From Sphingomonas zeae (GTDB taxonomy: Bacteria; Pseudomonadota; Alphaproteobacteria; Sphingomonadales; Sphingomonadaceae): a DNA stretch of 64,000 bases. Shown piece by piece: positions 36,620 through 43,093 of the stretch. Under the pieces are notes generated by a model, which saw only the letters and a program-made list of their open reading frames with translations, had not been told where the DNA came from and did not search any database. A program made the translations under genes and the position numbers. The number at the start of each line of letters is the position of its first letter. Positions within the stretch are counted from its first letter, which is position 1. Where the stretch lies: NCBI RefSeq assembly GCF_014197135.1, contig NZ_JACIFA010000002.1, positions 1 to 64,000 on the forward strand, in the 5' to 3' direction.

Positions 36620-38224
36620 TCAAATATTGATGGTCTTGGGCTTTTCGCGGCGCAACCAGAGCGCCACGAGCATCCGCGTGAAGGTAACGGCGGTGAACAC
36701 GCTGGTCACGATGCCGATCAGCAGCACGACCGCGAACCCCTTGACCGGGCCGGAGCCGAGCACGAGCATGATGACACCCGAGATGGCGTGGGTCACGTTC
36801 GCCTCGAAGATGGTGCGGCTGGCTTCCTTATACCCCAGCTCGACCGCCTGGACGACGTTGCGTCCGCGCCGTCGTTCCTCGCGGATGCGCTCGTTGATGA
36901 GCACGTTGGCGTCGACGGCGGTGCCGATGGTCAGCACGAAGCCTGCGATACCCGGCAGGGTCAGCGTCGCGTTTAGCATCGCCATCACGGCCAGGATGAC
37001 CAGGATGTTGATGATGACCGCGATATTCGCATAGATGCCGAACCGGCCATAGGTCAGGGTCATGAAGATGACCACCGCCAGCGCCGCGATCGCCGAGGCC
37101 AGGATGCCCGCATGGATCGAGTCCGCGCCCAGATCGGGGCCGACGGTGCGTTCCTCGATGACCTTCAGATCGATCGGCAGCTTGCCCGAGCGCAGCGAGA
37201 TCGCCAGCTGGTTGGCCGTCTCAACGGTGAAGTTGCCGCTGATCGAGGCGCGACCGCCGAGGATCGGCTCGTTGATATTGGGGGCCGACAGCACCTGACC
37301 ATCAAGGATGATCGCGAAGGGCTTGCCGGTGTTTTCCTGCGTGATGCGCGCGAACTTGCGGCCGCCCTGTGCGTCGAAGGTGATCGCCACCTGCGGTGCG
37401 TTGGTCTGCTGGTCGAAGGTCTGCTGCGCGTCGATCAGCTGGTCGCCCGAGATGATGACCGGCCGCTTGACCGCGATCACCGGCGCACCCAGCGGATTGC
37501 CCGGATAGGGCAGGACCTGGCTACCCGCCGGCGCATTGCCCTTGACCACGTCCACCGGGTTGGCGGTGGTGTCGACCAGCTTGAATTCCAGCTTGGCGGT
37601 CTTGCCGATCAGGCTCTTCAGCGCCTGCGGGTCCTGGAGCCCAGGCACCTGCACCACGATGCGGTTGCTGCCCTGCTGAAGGATCGTCGGTTCCTTGGTG
37701 CCCAGCGCGTCGATGCGGCGACGCACGACTTCCGTCGCGGTCTTCATCGCCGTGTCGACCGCCTGGTTTAGTCCCGCCTGGGTCGGCTTCAGCACGAAGC
37801 GCGAGGTGTCGACGACCTGGATGTCCCATTCGCGCTGGCCGGTCATGCCCGCCCCGCCGCCGGTGATCGCCAGCAACCGCTCGCGCGCCGCATCCACCTG
37901 AGAGGGATCGCGCAGCATGAAGCTGAGCTGTCCGCCCCGGACCGAGATGTCACCGATGTCGATGCGGGGCTGGCCCCGGCGCATTTCGGCCGCGACCTGA
38001 TCGCGCATCGTCTCCAGCCGCGTATTGGCGAGGTCGGACGTGTCCGCCTCCAGCAGCAGATAGCTGCCGCCCGCCAGGTCGAGACCCAGGTTTACGCGCG
38101 GATGGGGGATGGCCCCCCATTTGTTGGTGACGCTTTCCGGCAGAAAGCTCGGAATCGCCAGCAGGCACAGGGCGGCCAGCAGCGCGACGATGGAAGCGAC
38201 CTTCCAGCGGGGGAAATCCAGCAT
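36620..38224 (-). CDS. secD: Protein translocase subunit SecD
   Basis: The 534-residue protein has TM1 at the N terminus, then the long periplasmic P1 region with GLDLAGGSYLLLEAD, NQLAISLRSGKLP and a VGPDLG-type segment. Six-TM RND-like membrane parts follow, with GTAVDANVLINERIREE. It works with SecF and YajC to complete Sec export. It starts at ATG 38224, 4 bp after yajC, and ends 16 bp before secF. Length and motifs are complete. Confidence 0.95.
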   Translation of the reverse strand: MLDFPRWKVASIVALLAALCLLAIPSFLPESVTNKWGAIPHPRVNLGLDLAGGSYLLLEADTSDLANTRLETMRDQVAAEMRRGQPRIDIGDISVRGGQLSFMLRDPSQVDAARERLLAITGGGAGMTGQREWDIQVVDTSRFVLKPTQAGLNQAVDTAMKTATEVVRRRIDALGTKEPTILQQGSNRIVVQVPGLQDPQALKSLIGKTAKLEFKLVDTTANPVDVVKGNAPAGSQVLPYPGNPLGAPVIAVKRPVIISGDQLIDAQQTFDQQTNAPQVAITFDAQGGRKFARITQENTGKPFAIILDGQVLSAPNINEPILGGRASISGNFTVETANQLAISLRSGKLPIDLKVIEERTVGPDLGADSIHAGILASAIAALAVVIFMTLTYGRFGIYANIAVIINILVILAVMAMLNATLTLPGIAGFVLTIGTAVDANVLINERIREERRRGRNVVQAVELGYKEASRTIFEANVTHAISGVIMLVLGSGPVKGFAVVLLIGIVTSVFTAVTFTRMLVALWLRREKPKTINI

Positions 38225-38228
38225 GGGG

Positions 38229-38579
38229 TCAGTCGTTCGCGGGTTTGGCGGTGGGGTCGATCACGTCGGTCAGCGTCGCCTTGACCACGCGGACGCGGAC
38301 GTTCGGAGCGATCTCGACCTCGACCAGCTGGTCCTCGACGCGGGTCACCTTGCCGACGATGCCGCCCGCCGTGGTGACCTGATCGCCCTTCTTGACCGCC
38401 TCGATCGACGCCTGCAGCGTCTTCATCCGACGCTGTTGCGGGCGGATCATCAGGAAATAGAAGACGACGAAGACGAGGAGCAGCGGCGCGAGGCTGAGGA
38501 ACGAGGCGGCTCCGCTCGAGGCGGCGGTGCCGGAGGCGGCTGCCATCACGGCGACTGGGGCGGTGAAGGGAATGAACAT
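38229..38579 (-). CDS. yajC: Preprotein translocase subunit YajC
   Basis: YajC is a small single-pass membrane protein of the SecDF-YajC complex. The product (116 residues from ATG 38579) has an Ala/Ser-rich N terminus, one membrane segment (SLAPLLLVFVVFYFLMIRPQQ), and the typical GDQVTTAGGIVGKVTRVEDQ motif after it. The frame stays open upstream to 38687, but the family begins near MFIPFTAPVAV. It is the first gene of the operon yajC-secD-secF-Mth938-like. Confidence 0.93.
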   Translation of the reverse strand: MFIPFTAPVAVMAAASGTAASSGAASFLSLAPLLLVFVVFYFLMIRPQQRRMKTLQASIEAVKKGDQVTTAGGIVGKVTRVEDQLVEVEIAPNVRVRVVKATLTDVIDPTAKPAND

Positions 38580-38730
38580 TCGGACCCGTCTATGCTGAAT
38601 GGGCACGGGTACGTGTCGACCGATGACGATCGACAAGCCCCCATGTCGGATAGCCTGCCCGCTACCATCGCAGGCGGACAGGCGCAATGGAGAGGCGGAT
38701 GTGGTGACGGCAGTATCGCAACATCAAGGC

Positions 38731-38759
38731 TTGCATCCCCGATAAAACCCGCCTAGAGG
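38731..38759 (+). promoter_or_regulatory. Candidate promoter for tRNA-Pro
   Basis: TTGCAT at 38731-38736 and TAGAGG at 38754-38759 are separated by 17 bases and lie about 12 bp before the tRNA. The -35 resembles the sigma-70 consensus; the -10 is poor. This is a candidate by spacing only. Confidence 0.4.
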
Positions 38760-38771
38760 CCGCCGCTCGGT

Positions 38772-38848
38772 CGGGGCGTAGCGCAGCCTGGTAGCGCATC
38801 ACACTGGGGGTGTGGGGGTCGCAGGTTCGAATCCTGTCGCCCCGACCA
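38772..38848 (+). tRNA. tRNA-Pro, anticodon GGG
   Basis: The 77-base tRNA has acceptor stem CGGGGCG / CGCCCCG, the D arm GCGCAGCCTGGTAGCGC, and an anticodon arm with loop CTGGGGG (anticodon GGG, reading CCC/CCU). The T arm is GCAGG-TTCGAAT-CCTGT, with encoded CCA. The anticodon stem has one G-T pair. It is followed by an intrinsic terminator at 38879-38903. Confidence 0.96.
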
Positions 38849-38878
38849 ATCTTCTTCCAACATTGGCGGATGACGATG

Positions 38879-38903
38879 AAGCGGGCGAAAGCCCGCTTTT
38901 TTT
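38879..38903 (+). terminator. Intrinsic terminator after tRNA-Pro
   Basis: The stem AAGCGGGC / GCCCGCTT, with GAAA loop, is followed by a T7 run, 30 bp after the tRNA end. It is a textbook intrinsic terminator. Confidence 0.85.
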
Positions 38904-39019
38904 CGTATTTGGGCGCGTCCTGTTTATTCGGAGCGATGTGAGGGCCGGGAGATCTGGCGTCATGATGGACCAAATCGCCCAGATCGATTGTCTGCTATTG
39001 GTGGTTAGCTGCCGTCAAT

Positions 39020-39478
39020 TCAGCCCGGCAATCTGGGCGGCGCGGGGGTAGGAACGCACTGCCACCCGCATTCTCCTGCCGAGTAGGTGATGATCAGGAG
39101 GATTGTGGCTCGCTTGTTGCGAACTGCTGGGGTTGATCTGAGATGTAAACGGCGCGTCAGTGCTAAGCCATGCTCAGCTGCCTCACCGGTCGCTGTCGAA
39201 TCCGGCTCAACACGGCAAGCGGCGAGCCGTCCCCGCGTCGCGTTGCAAGTGAGAACGGCGGTCCAGCTCTCAGGCCCGAATGCCTTTATATCCGCAGGCA
39301 AACTCGATCTGACCGTATCGAATTGTACTGTGCCGGCGAACCGCCGCGGCGTGTCTGCGCAGCCCGTGCCGTCGCAGTACCACGCATCTACCTGGAGATT
39401 TCGTGTGGCCAGATACTCCAGGGGTTGATGCCCTGTCCTAATGGCAAAGAGTGCAGCGAGGAAAAACATCAGGCTCAT
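39020..39478 (-). CDS. Hypothetical secreted Cys-containing protein, TonB-C-like
   Basis: This 152-residue product has a hydrophobic start (MSLMFFLAALFAIR). Its body, VLTCNATRGRLAACRVEPDSTATGEAAEHGLALTRRL, resembles small alphaproteobacterial TonB-C-like domains in that spacing (a paired Cys, then an AAxxL helix and an Ile-rich strand). It has no domain I can name firmly. It lies in a slightly lower-GC patch between the tRNA-Pro terminator and rlpA. The start may be earlier or later; no strong ribosome binding site is seen. Confidence 0.5.
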   Translation of the reverse strand: MSLMFFLAALFAIRTGHQPLEYLATRNLQVDAWYCDGTGCADTPRRFAGTVQFDTVRSSLPADIKAFGPESWTAVLTCNATRGRLAACRVEPDSTATGEAAEHGLALTRRLHLRSTPAVRNKRATILLIITYSAGECGWQCVPTPAPPRLPG

Positions 39479-39557
39479 CGCAGCGCTCCGTTCTCATCTG
39501 AGGTAGCAATCCTGCACCAGAGGGGCAACGTCCGCTACTGGGCGAAAGCTGCCGTTC

Positions 39558-40133
39558 CTACCGAACCGTCATCCCCGCCGCCGCGATCTGCGACAGCAGG
39601 TTCGCCCGCACCGCATCCGATACCGGAGGCAAGGGCCGCGCGGCCTTGCCGTGGCGCAGGCGTTCGCGGTCCTTTTCGTCCGGCTCGACGACGCGCACGC
39701 GTACCGCCGCCTTGCCGACCGCGCGCAGGCCGAGCTGTTCCGCCGCGCCGCGCGAGAGGTCGATGATCCGGGACGATCCCGCGAACGGCCCGCGATCGTT
39801 GACCCGCACGATGATCCGCCGCCCGGTGTCGAGCGCCGTCACCTCGACATAGCTGGGCAGGGGCAGGGTGGTGTGCGCCGCCGTCGCCCAGCCGGGGCGG
39901 AAGCGTTCGCCGTTCGCGGTGCGCTTGCCCGATTCGTTGCCATACCAGCTGGCATAGCCGAGCATGTCGTAGGTCGTATCCTCGGCGGGGACATAGGTGA
40001 TGCCGCGCACCGTATAGGGCTTGCCGATCCGCACCGGAAAATCGCTGACTGGCCGGTAATTCCCGCCTGAACAGGCCGCGACCAGGCCGGCCGCCGCCGG
40101 CGCCCAGCAACGCCATCTCATCATATTCGCCAT
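39558..40133 (-). CDS. rlpA: RlpA family septal-ring lipoprotein (no SPOR domain)
   Basis: RlpA-type proteins bind denuded peptidoglycan at the division site, and some are lytic transglycosylases. The 191-residue product has a lipoprotein signal (MANMMRWRCWAPAAAGLVAAC, lipid on C21). A double-psi barrel domain contains YASWYGNESGKRTANGE, RFRPGWATAAHTTLPLPS, VRVNDRGPF (acidic DRGPF motif) and DLSRGAAEQLG. The C-terminal SPOR domain of E. coli RlpA is missing. It is divergent from the cobalamin riboswitch region. Confidence 0.88.
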   Translation of the reverse strand: MANMMRWRCWAPAAAGLVAACSGGNYRPVSDFPVRIGKPYTVRGITYVPAEDTTYDMLGYASWYGNESGKRTANGERFRPGWATAAHTTLPLPSYVEVTALDTGRRIIVRVNDRGPFAGSSRIIDLSRGAAEQLGLRAVGKAAVRVRVVEPDEKDRERLRHGKAARPLPPVSDAVRANLLSQIAAAGMTVR

Positions 40134-40244
40134 ATGATCCGGATTAAGCCGCTCGCGTCAGCCGATAAAGCCGTTTGCGCCTCCGCCCACCGCAGACTAT
40201 CCCCGGGCCGACCGGCAAGGGCTTTCAGCCACGCCGCCGGGCTA

Positions 40245-40425
40245 TCGCATCGGTGCCCCGTGGGGCTTCAAACGGGAATATGGTGCAAATCCATAGCTGT
40301 CCCTGCAACTGTAAGCGGTGAGCGCGTGATGCCGGTTCCTGCAACAGGGAACAGCCACTGGAGCGATCCGGGAAGGCCGCATTGCCGACGCTTCGACCCG
40401 CAAGCCAGGAGACCTGCCGATGCGA
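40245..40425 (+). promoter_or_regulatory. Cobalamin riboswitch 1 (upstream of the NiCoT gene)
   Basis: This adenosylcobalamin aptamer has P1 formed by TCGCATCGG (40245-40253) and CCGATGCGA (40417-40425). The core is CTGCAACTGTAAGCGGTGAG, followed by the CCACTGG and GGGAAGGC segments, with the B12 box GCCAGGAGACCTGCC at 40404-40418. It lies 168 bp before the NiCoT gene. The rest of the 460-bp gap (40134-40593) shows no other coding signal. A 30-base stretch just 3' (40426-40455) is conserved with riboswitch 2. High cobalamin should lower expression of the downstream permease. Confidence 0.92.
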
Positions 40426-40593
40426 GTCGCTCTTGCCGCGATCCAGGGGATGGTCATGGCCAGGATATATTGTATCATGCGAGCGACGCCATCCGGCCGA
40501 CCCGAATCGGAAACCCAGCCCGGCGTGCGCCCGCTTGTGGCCGGGGAGGGACGGCCTTAGTCGCAACGGCGCTGTGCAAGGCGTGATCCGCCC

Positions 40594-41649
40594 ATGTCCG
40601 AAGTTTCCACTCGCCCCCCGTTGAAGCGCCGCGTCACGCTGCTGATGGGGGCACTGGTCATCGTCAATATCGCCGTCTGGGGCTGGGCGCTCAGCGTCTT
40701 TGCGGGCAACAGCCTGATGCTGGGCACCGCTTTGCTCGCCTATAGCCTGGGGCTGCGCCATGCGGTCGATGCCGATCACATCGCCGCCATCGACAATGTC
40801 ACCCGCAAGCTGATGCAGGACGGCCAGCGCCCCATCGCGGTCGGCCTGTGGTTCGCGATCGGCCATTCCGCCATCGTCCTGATCGCGGCGACCACGGTGG
40901 CGCTGGCGGCGAGCACCTTGTCCGACTTCGAGGCGTTCGGGCAGAGCGGCGGGACCATCGCCACCATCGTCTCGGCCAGCTTCCTGTTCGCCATTGCGAT
41001 CATGAACCTCATCATCCTGCGCGATGTCTGGACCCGCTTCCGCCGCGTCGCGCGCGGCGAGCCGATGGCCGAGGCGGATGCCGATATGCTGTTTTCGGGG
41101 CAGGGGCCTTTGTCGCGGCTGTTCCGTCCGCTGTTCCGGCTGATCCGCCGCAGCTGGCACATGGCGCCGCTGGGCTTCCTGTTCGGGCTGGGCTTCGACA
41201 CCGCGACCGAGGTGGCGATCCTCGGCCTGTCGGGTTCGCATGCCGCCGATGGCGTATCGCTGGCGACGATCCTGGTGTTCCCGGTGCTGTTCGCGGTCGG
41301 CATGGCGCTGATCGACACGGCCGACGGTCTGGTGATGCTCGGCGCCTATGAGTGGGCGTTCGTCCATCCGTTGCGCAAACTCTATTACAACATGACGATC
41401 ACGCTTGTGTCCGCCCTGGTCGCCTTGGTGATCGGGGGCATCCAGGCGACCGCGCTGCTCGCCGAGCGGTTCGGCTGGACGACGGGGCCGTTCCGCTATG
41501 CGGGGGCGCTGGCGGAGCATTTCAACGTGCTCGGCTTCGCCATCGTGGGGCTGTTCGTCGTCTGTTGGGGCGTGAGCTTCCTCCTCTATCGCTGGCGCGG
41601 TTTCGCGGCGATGGAAGCGCGAATTGCAAAGCCCGGCGGGGCGGGATAA
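40594..41649 (+). CDS. NiCoT-family nickel/cobalt permease (HoxN/NixA-like)
   Basis: This inner-membrane transporter of 351 residues has about eight hydrophobic segments and takes up Ni2+ and/or Co2+. The signature RHAVDADHIAAIDN (residues 55-68) in TM2, with the metal-ligand His and Asp, is intact. LGFDTATEV in the middle is the second conserved motif. Its placement directly under cobalamin riboswitch 1 and before cobW supports a cobalt-supply role. The ATG at 40594 follows AAGGCG. A second riboswitch begins 36 bp after the stop, so this is probably a single-gene unit. Confidence 0.93.
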   Translation: MSEVSTRPPLKRRVTLLMGALVIVNIAVWGWALSVFAGNSLMLGTALLAYSLGLRHAVDADHIAAIDNVTRKLMQDGQRPIAVGLWFAIGHSAIVLIAATTVALAASTLSDFEAFGQSGGTIATIVSASFLFAIAIMNLIILRDVWTRFRRVARGEPMAEADADMLFSGQGPLSRLFRPLFRLIRRSWHMAPLGFLFGLGFDTATEVAILGLSGSHAADGVSLATILVFPVLFAVGMALIDTADGLVMLGAYEWAFVHPLRKLYYNMTITLVSALVALVIGGIQATALLAERFGWTTGPFRYAGALAEHFNVLGFAIVGLFVVCWGVSFLLYRWRGFAAMEARIAKPGGAG

Positions 41650-41684
41650 ATGCCGCATATCGGGGACGAAAGCCCTCGAAGATC

Positions 41685-41859
41685 GCGCCGGTGCCCGCAA
41701 GGGCTTCAAACGGGAATGGGGTGAAAATCCCCGGCTGTCCCTGCAACTGTAAGCGGTGAGCGAGCGATGCTGGTGCTCCCATGAGGGCACGGCCACTGGA
41801 GTGATCCGGGAAGGCGCATCCCCTTGCTTCGACCCGCGAGCCAGGAGACCTGCCGGCGT
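41685..41859 (+). promoter_or_regulatory. Cobalamin riboswitch 2 (upstream of cobW)
   Basis: The aptamer has P1 from CGCCGG (41686-41691) and CCGGCG (41853-41858). The core is CTGCAACTGTAAGCGGTGAG, with CCACTGG, GGGAAGGC and the B12 box GCCAGGAGACCTGCC at 41840-41854. It heads the main cob operon, cobW to cobJ and likely beyond, 192 bp before cobW. It closely matches riboswitch 1, including the shared 3' flank at 41864-41893. The remaining leader to 42051 shows no coding ORF of its own. Confidence 0.93.
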
Positions 41860-42051
41860 CATGGTCGCTCTTGCCTGGACCCAGGGGGTGGTCGGGGCAC
41901 GGTTCTCCGTCGGGGAGCGACGAAGCCATGCGGCCGGGGCCGCATCGGTCGCTGGGCAGCGGGGCGGACGCATTCGACAGCGCCCGTCCGTCACCGCTCC
42001 GGCGATTGGCCCCCGTCCGTGCTCGCTCGTCCGGCGCGTCGGAGAATTATC

Positions 42052-43089
42052 ATGCGTGACCTCTCCAAGGTCCCCGTCACCATCGTCACCGGCTTTCTGG
42101 GCGCCGGGAAAACCACGCTCATCAGCCATCTGATCCGCAATGCGGGCGGCCGCCGCCTGGCGGTGGTCGTCAACGAGTTCGGCACTTTGGGCGTCGATGG
42201 CGACATCCTGCAGTCCTGCGCCATCCCCGACTGCCCGGCCGAGAATATCGTCGAGCTCGCCAATGGCTGCATCTGCTGCACCGTCGCCGACGACTTCATC
42301 CCGACGGTCGAAAAGCTGCTGGCGATGGAGCCGCGTCCCGATCACATCCTGATCGAGACGTCGGGGCTGGCGCTGCCCAAGCCGCTGCTCAAGGCGTTCG
42401 ACTGGCCCGCCATCCGCTCGCGGATCACCGTCGACGGCGTGGTCGCACTGGCCGACGCCGAAGCCGTCGCGGCAGGGCGTTTCGCCCCCGATCTGGACGC
42501 GGTCGAGGCGCAACGCGCCGCTGACCCCAGCCTCGACCATGAAACCCCGCTGTCGGAGGTGTTCGAGGACCAGCTGGCCTGTGCCGACATCGTCCTGCTG
42601 ACCAAGGCGGACCTCGCCGGGCCGGAAGGCGTCGCCAAGGCCCGCGCCATCATCGCCGCCGAAGCGCCGCGTCCGCTGCCGATGGTCGAGGCGGTCGATG
42701 GCATCGTCTCCGCCGAGATCGTGCTGGGGCTGGAAGCCGCCGCTGAGGACGACATCGCCGCGCGCCCCTCGCACCATGACGGCGCCGACGATCACGAGCA
42801 CGACGATTTCGACAGCATCTCGGTCATGCTGGGCGAAGTGGACAGCCCCGAGGCGATCACGCAGCGCATCGTCACGCTGGCCGAGCAACAGGACATATTG
42901 CGCGTAAAGGGCTATGCCGCAGTGGCGGGCAAGCCGATGCGGCTGCTGGTCCAGGCGGTCGGCCGCCGGGTGCGCACCAATTACGACCGCCCCTGGGGCG
43001 CAGGCGAGCCGCGCGGAACACAGCTGGTCGTCATTGCCGAGCATGACCGGATCGACCGGCCCGCGATCGAGGCTGTGCTGAAGGGCTGA
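42052..43089 (+). CDS. cobW: Cobalamin biosynthesis GTPase CobW
   Basis: This G3E-family GTPase metallochaperone is proposed to deliver cobalt or zinc during aerobic cobalamin synthesis. The 345-residue protein has the P-loop GFLGAGKTT (residues 14-22), NEFGTLGVDG, the metal-binding CICC motif in NGCICC (about 71-76) and a His/Asp-rich stretch (HHDGADDHEHDD) near residue 245 before the C-terminal CobW_C domain. The ATG at 42052 follows GGAG at 7 bp. The longer frame upstream runs through the riboswitch and is not coding. cobN follows after 4 bp. Confidence 0.93.
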   Translation: MRDLSKVPVTIVTGFLGAGKTTLISHLIRNAGGRRLAVVVNEFGTLGVDGDILQSCAIPDCPAENIVELANGCICCTVADDFIPTVEKLLAMEPRPDHILIETSGLALPKPLLKAFDWPAIRSRITVDGVVALADAEAVAAGRFAPDLDAVEAQRAADPSLDHETPLSEVFEDQLACADIVLLTKADLAGPEGVAKARAIIAAEAPRPLPMVEAVDGIVSAEIVLGLEAAAEDDIAARPSHHDGADDHEHDDFDSISVMLGEVDSPEAITQRIVTLAEQQDILRVKGYAAVAGKPMRLLVQAVGRRVRTNYDRPWGAGEPRGTQLVVIAEHDRIDRPAIEAVLKG

Positions 43090-43093
43090 GCCA

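Noticed and set aside
41824-42051. N-terminal extension of cobW through riboswitch 2
   Set aside because: The frame is open, but it reads the aptamer RNA. The ATG at 42052 has a good ribosome binding site and the family N terminus.
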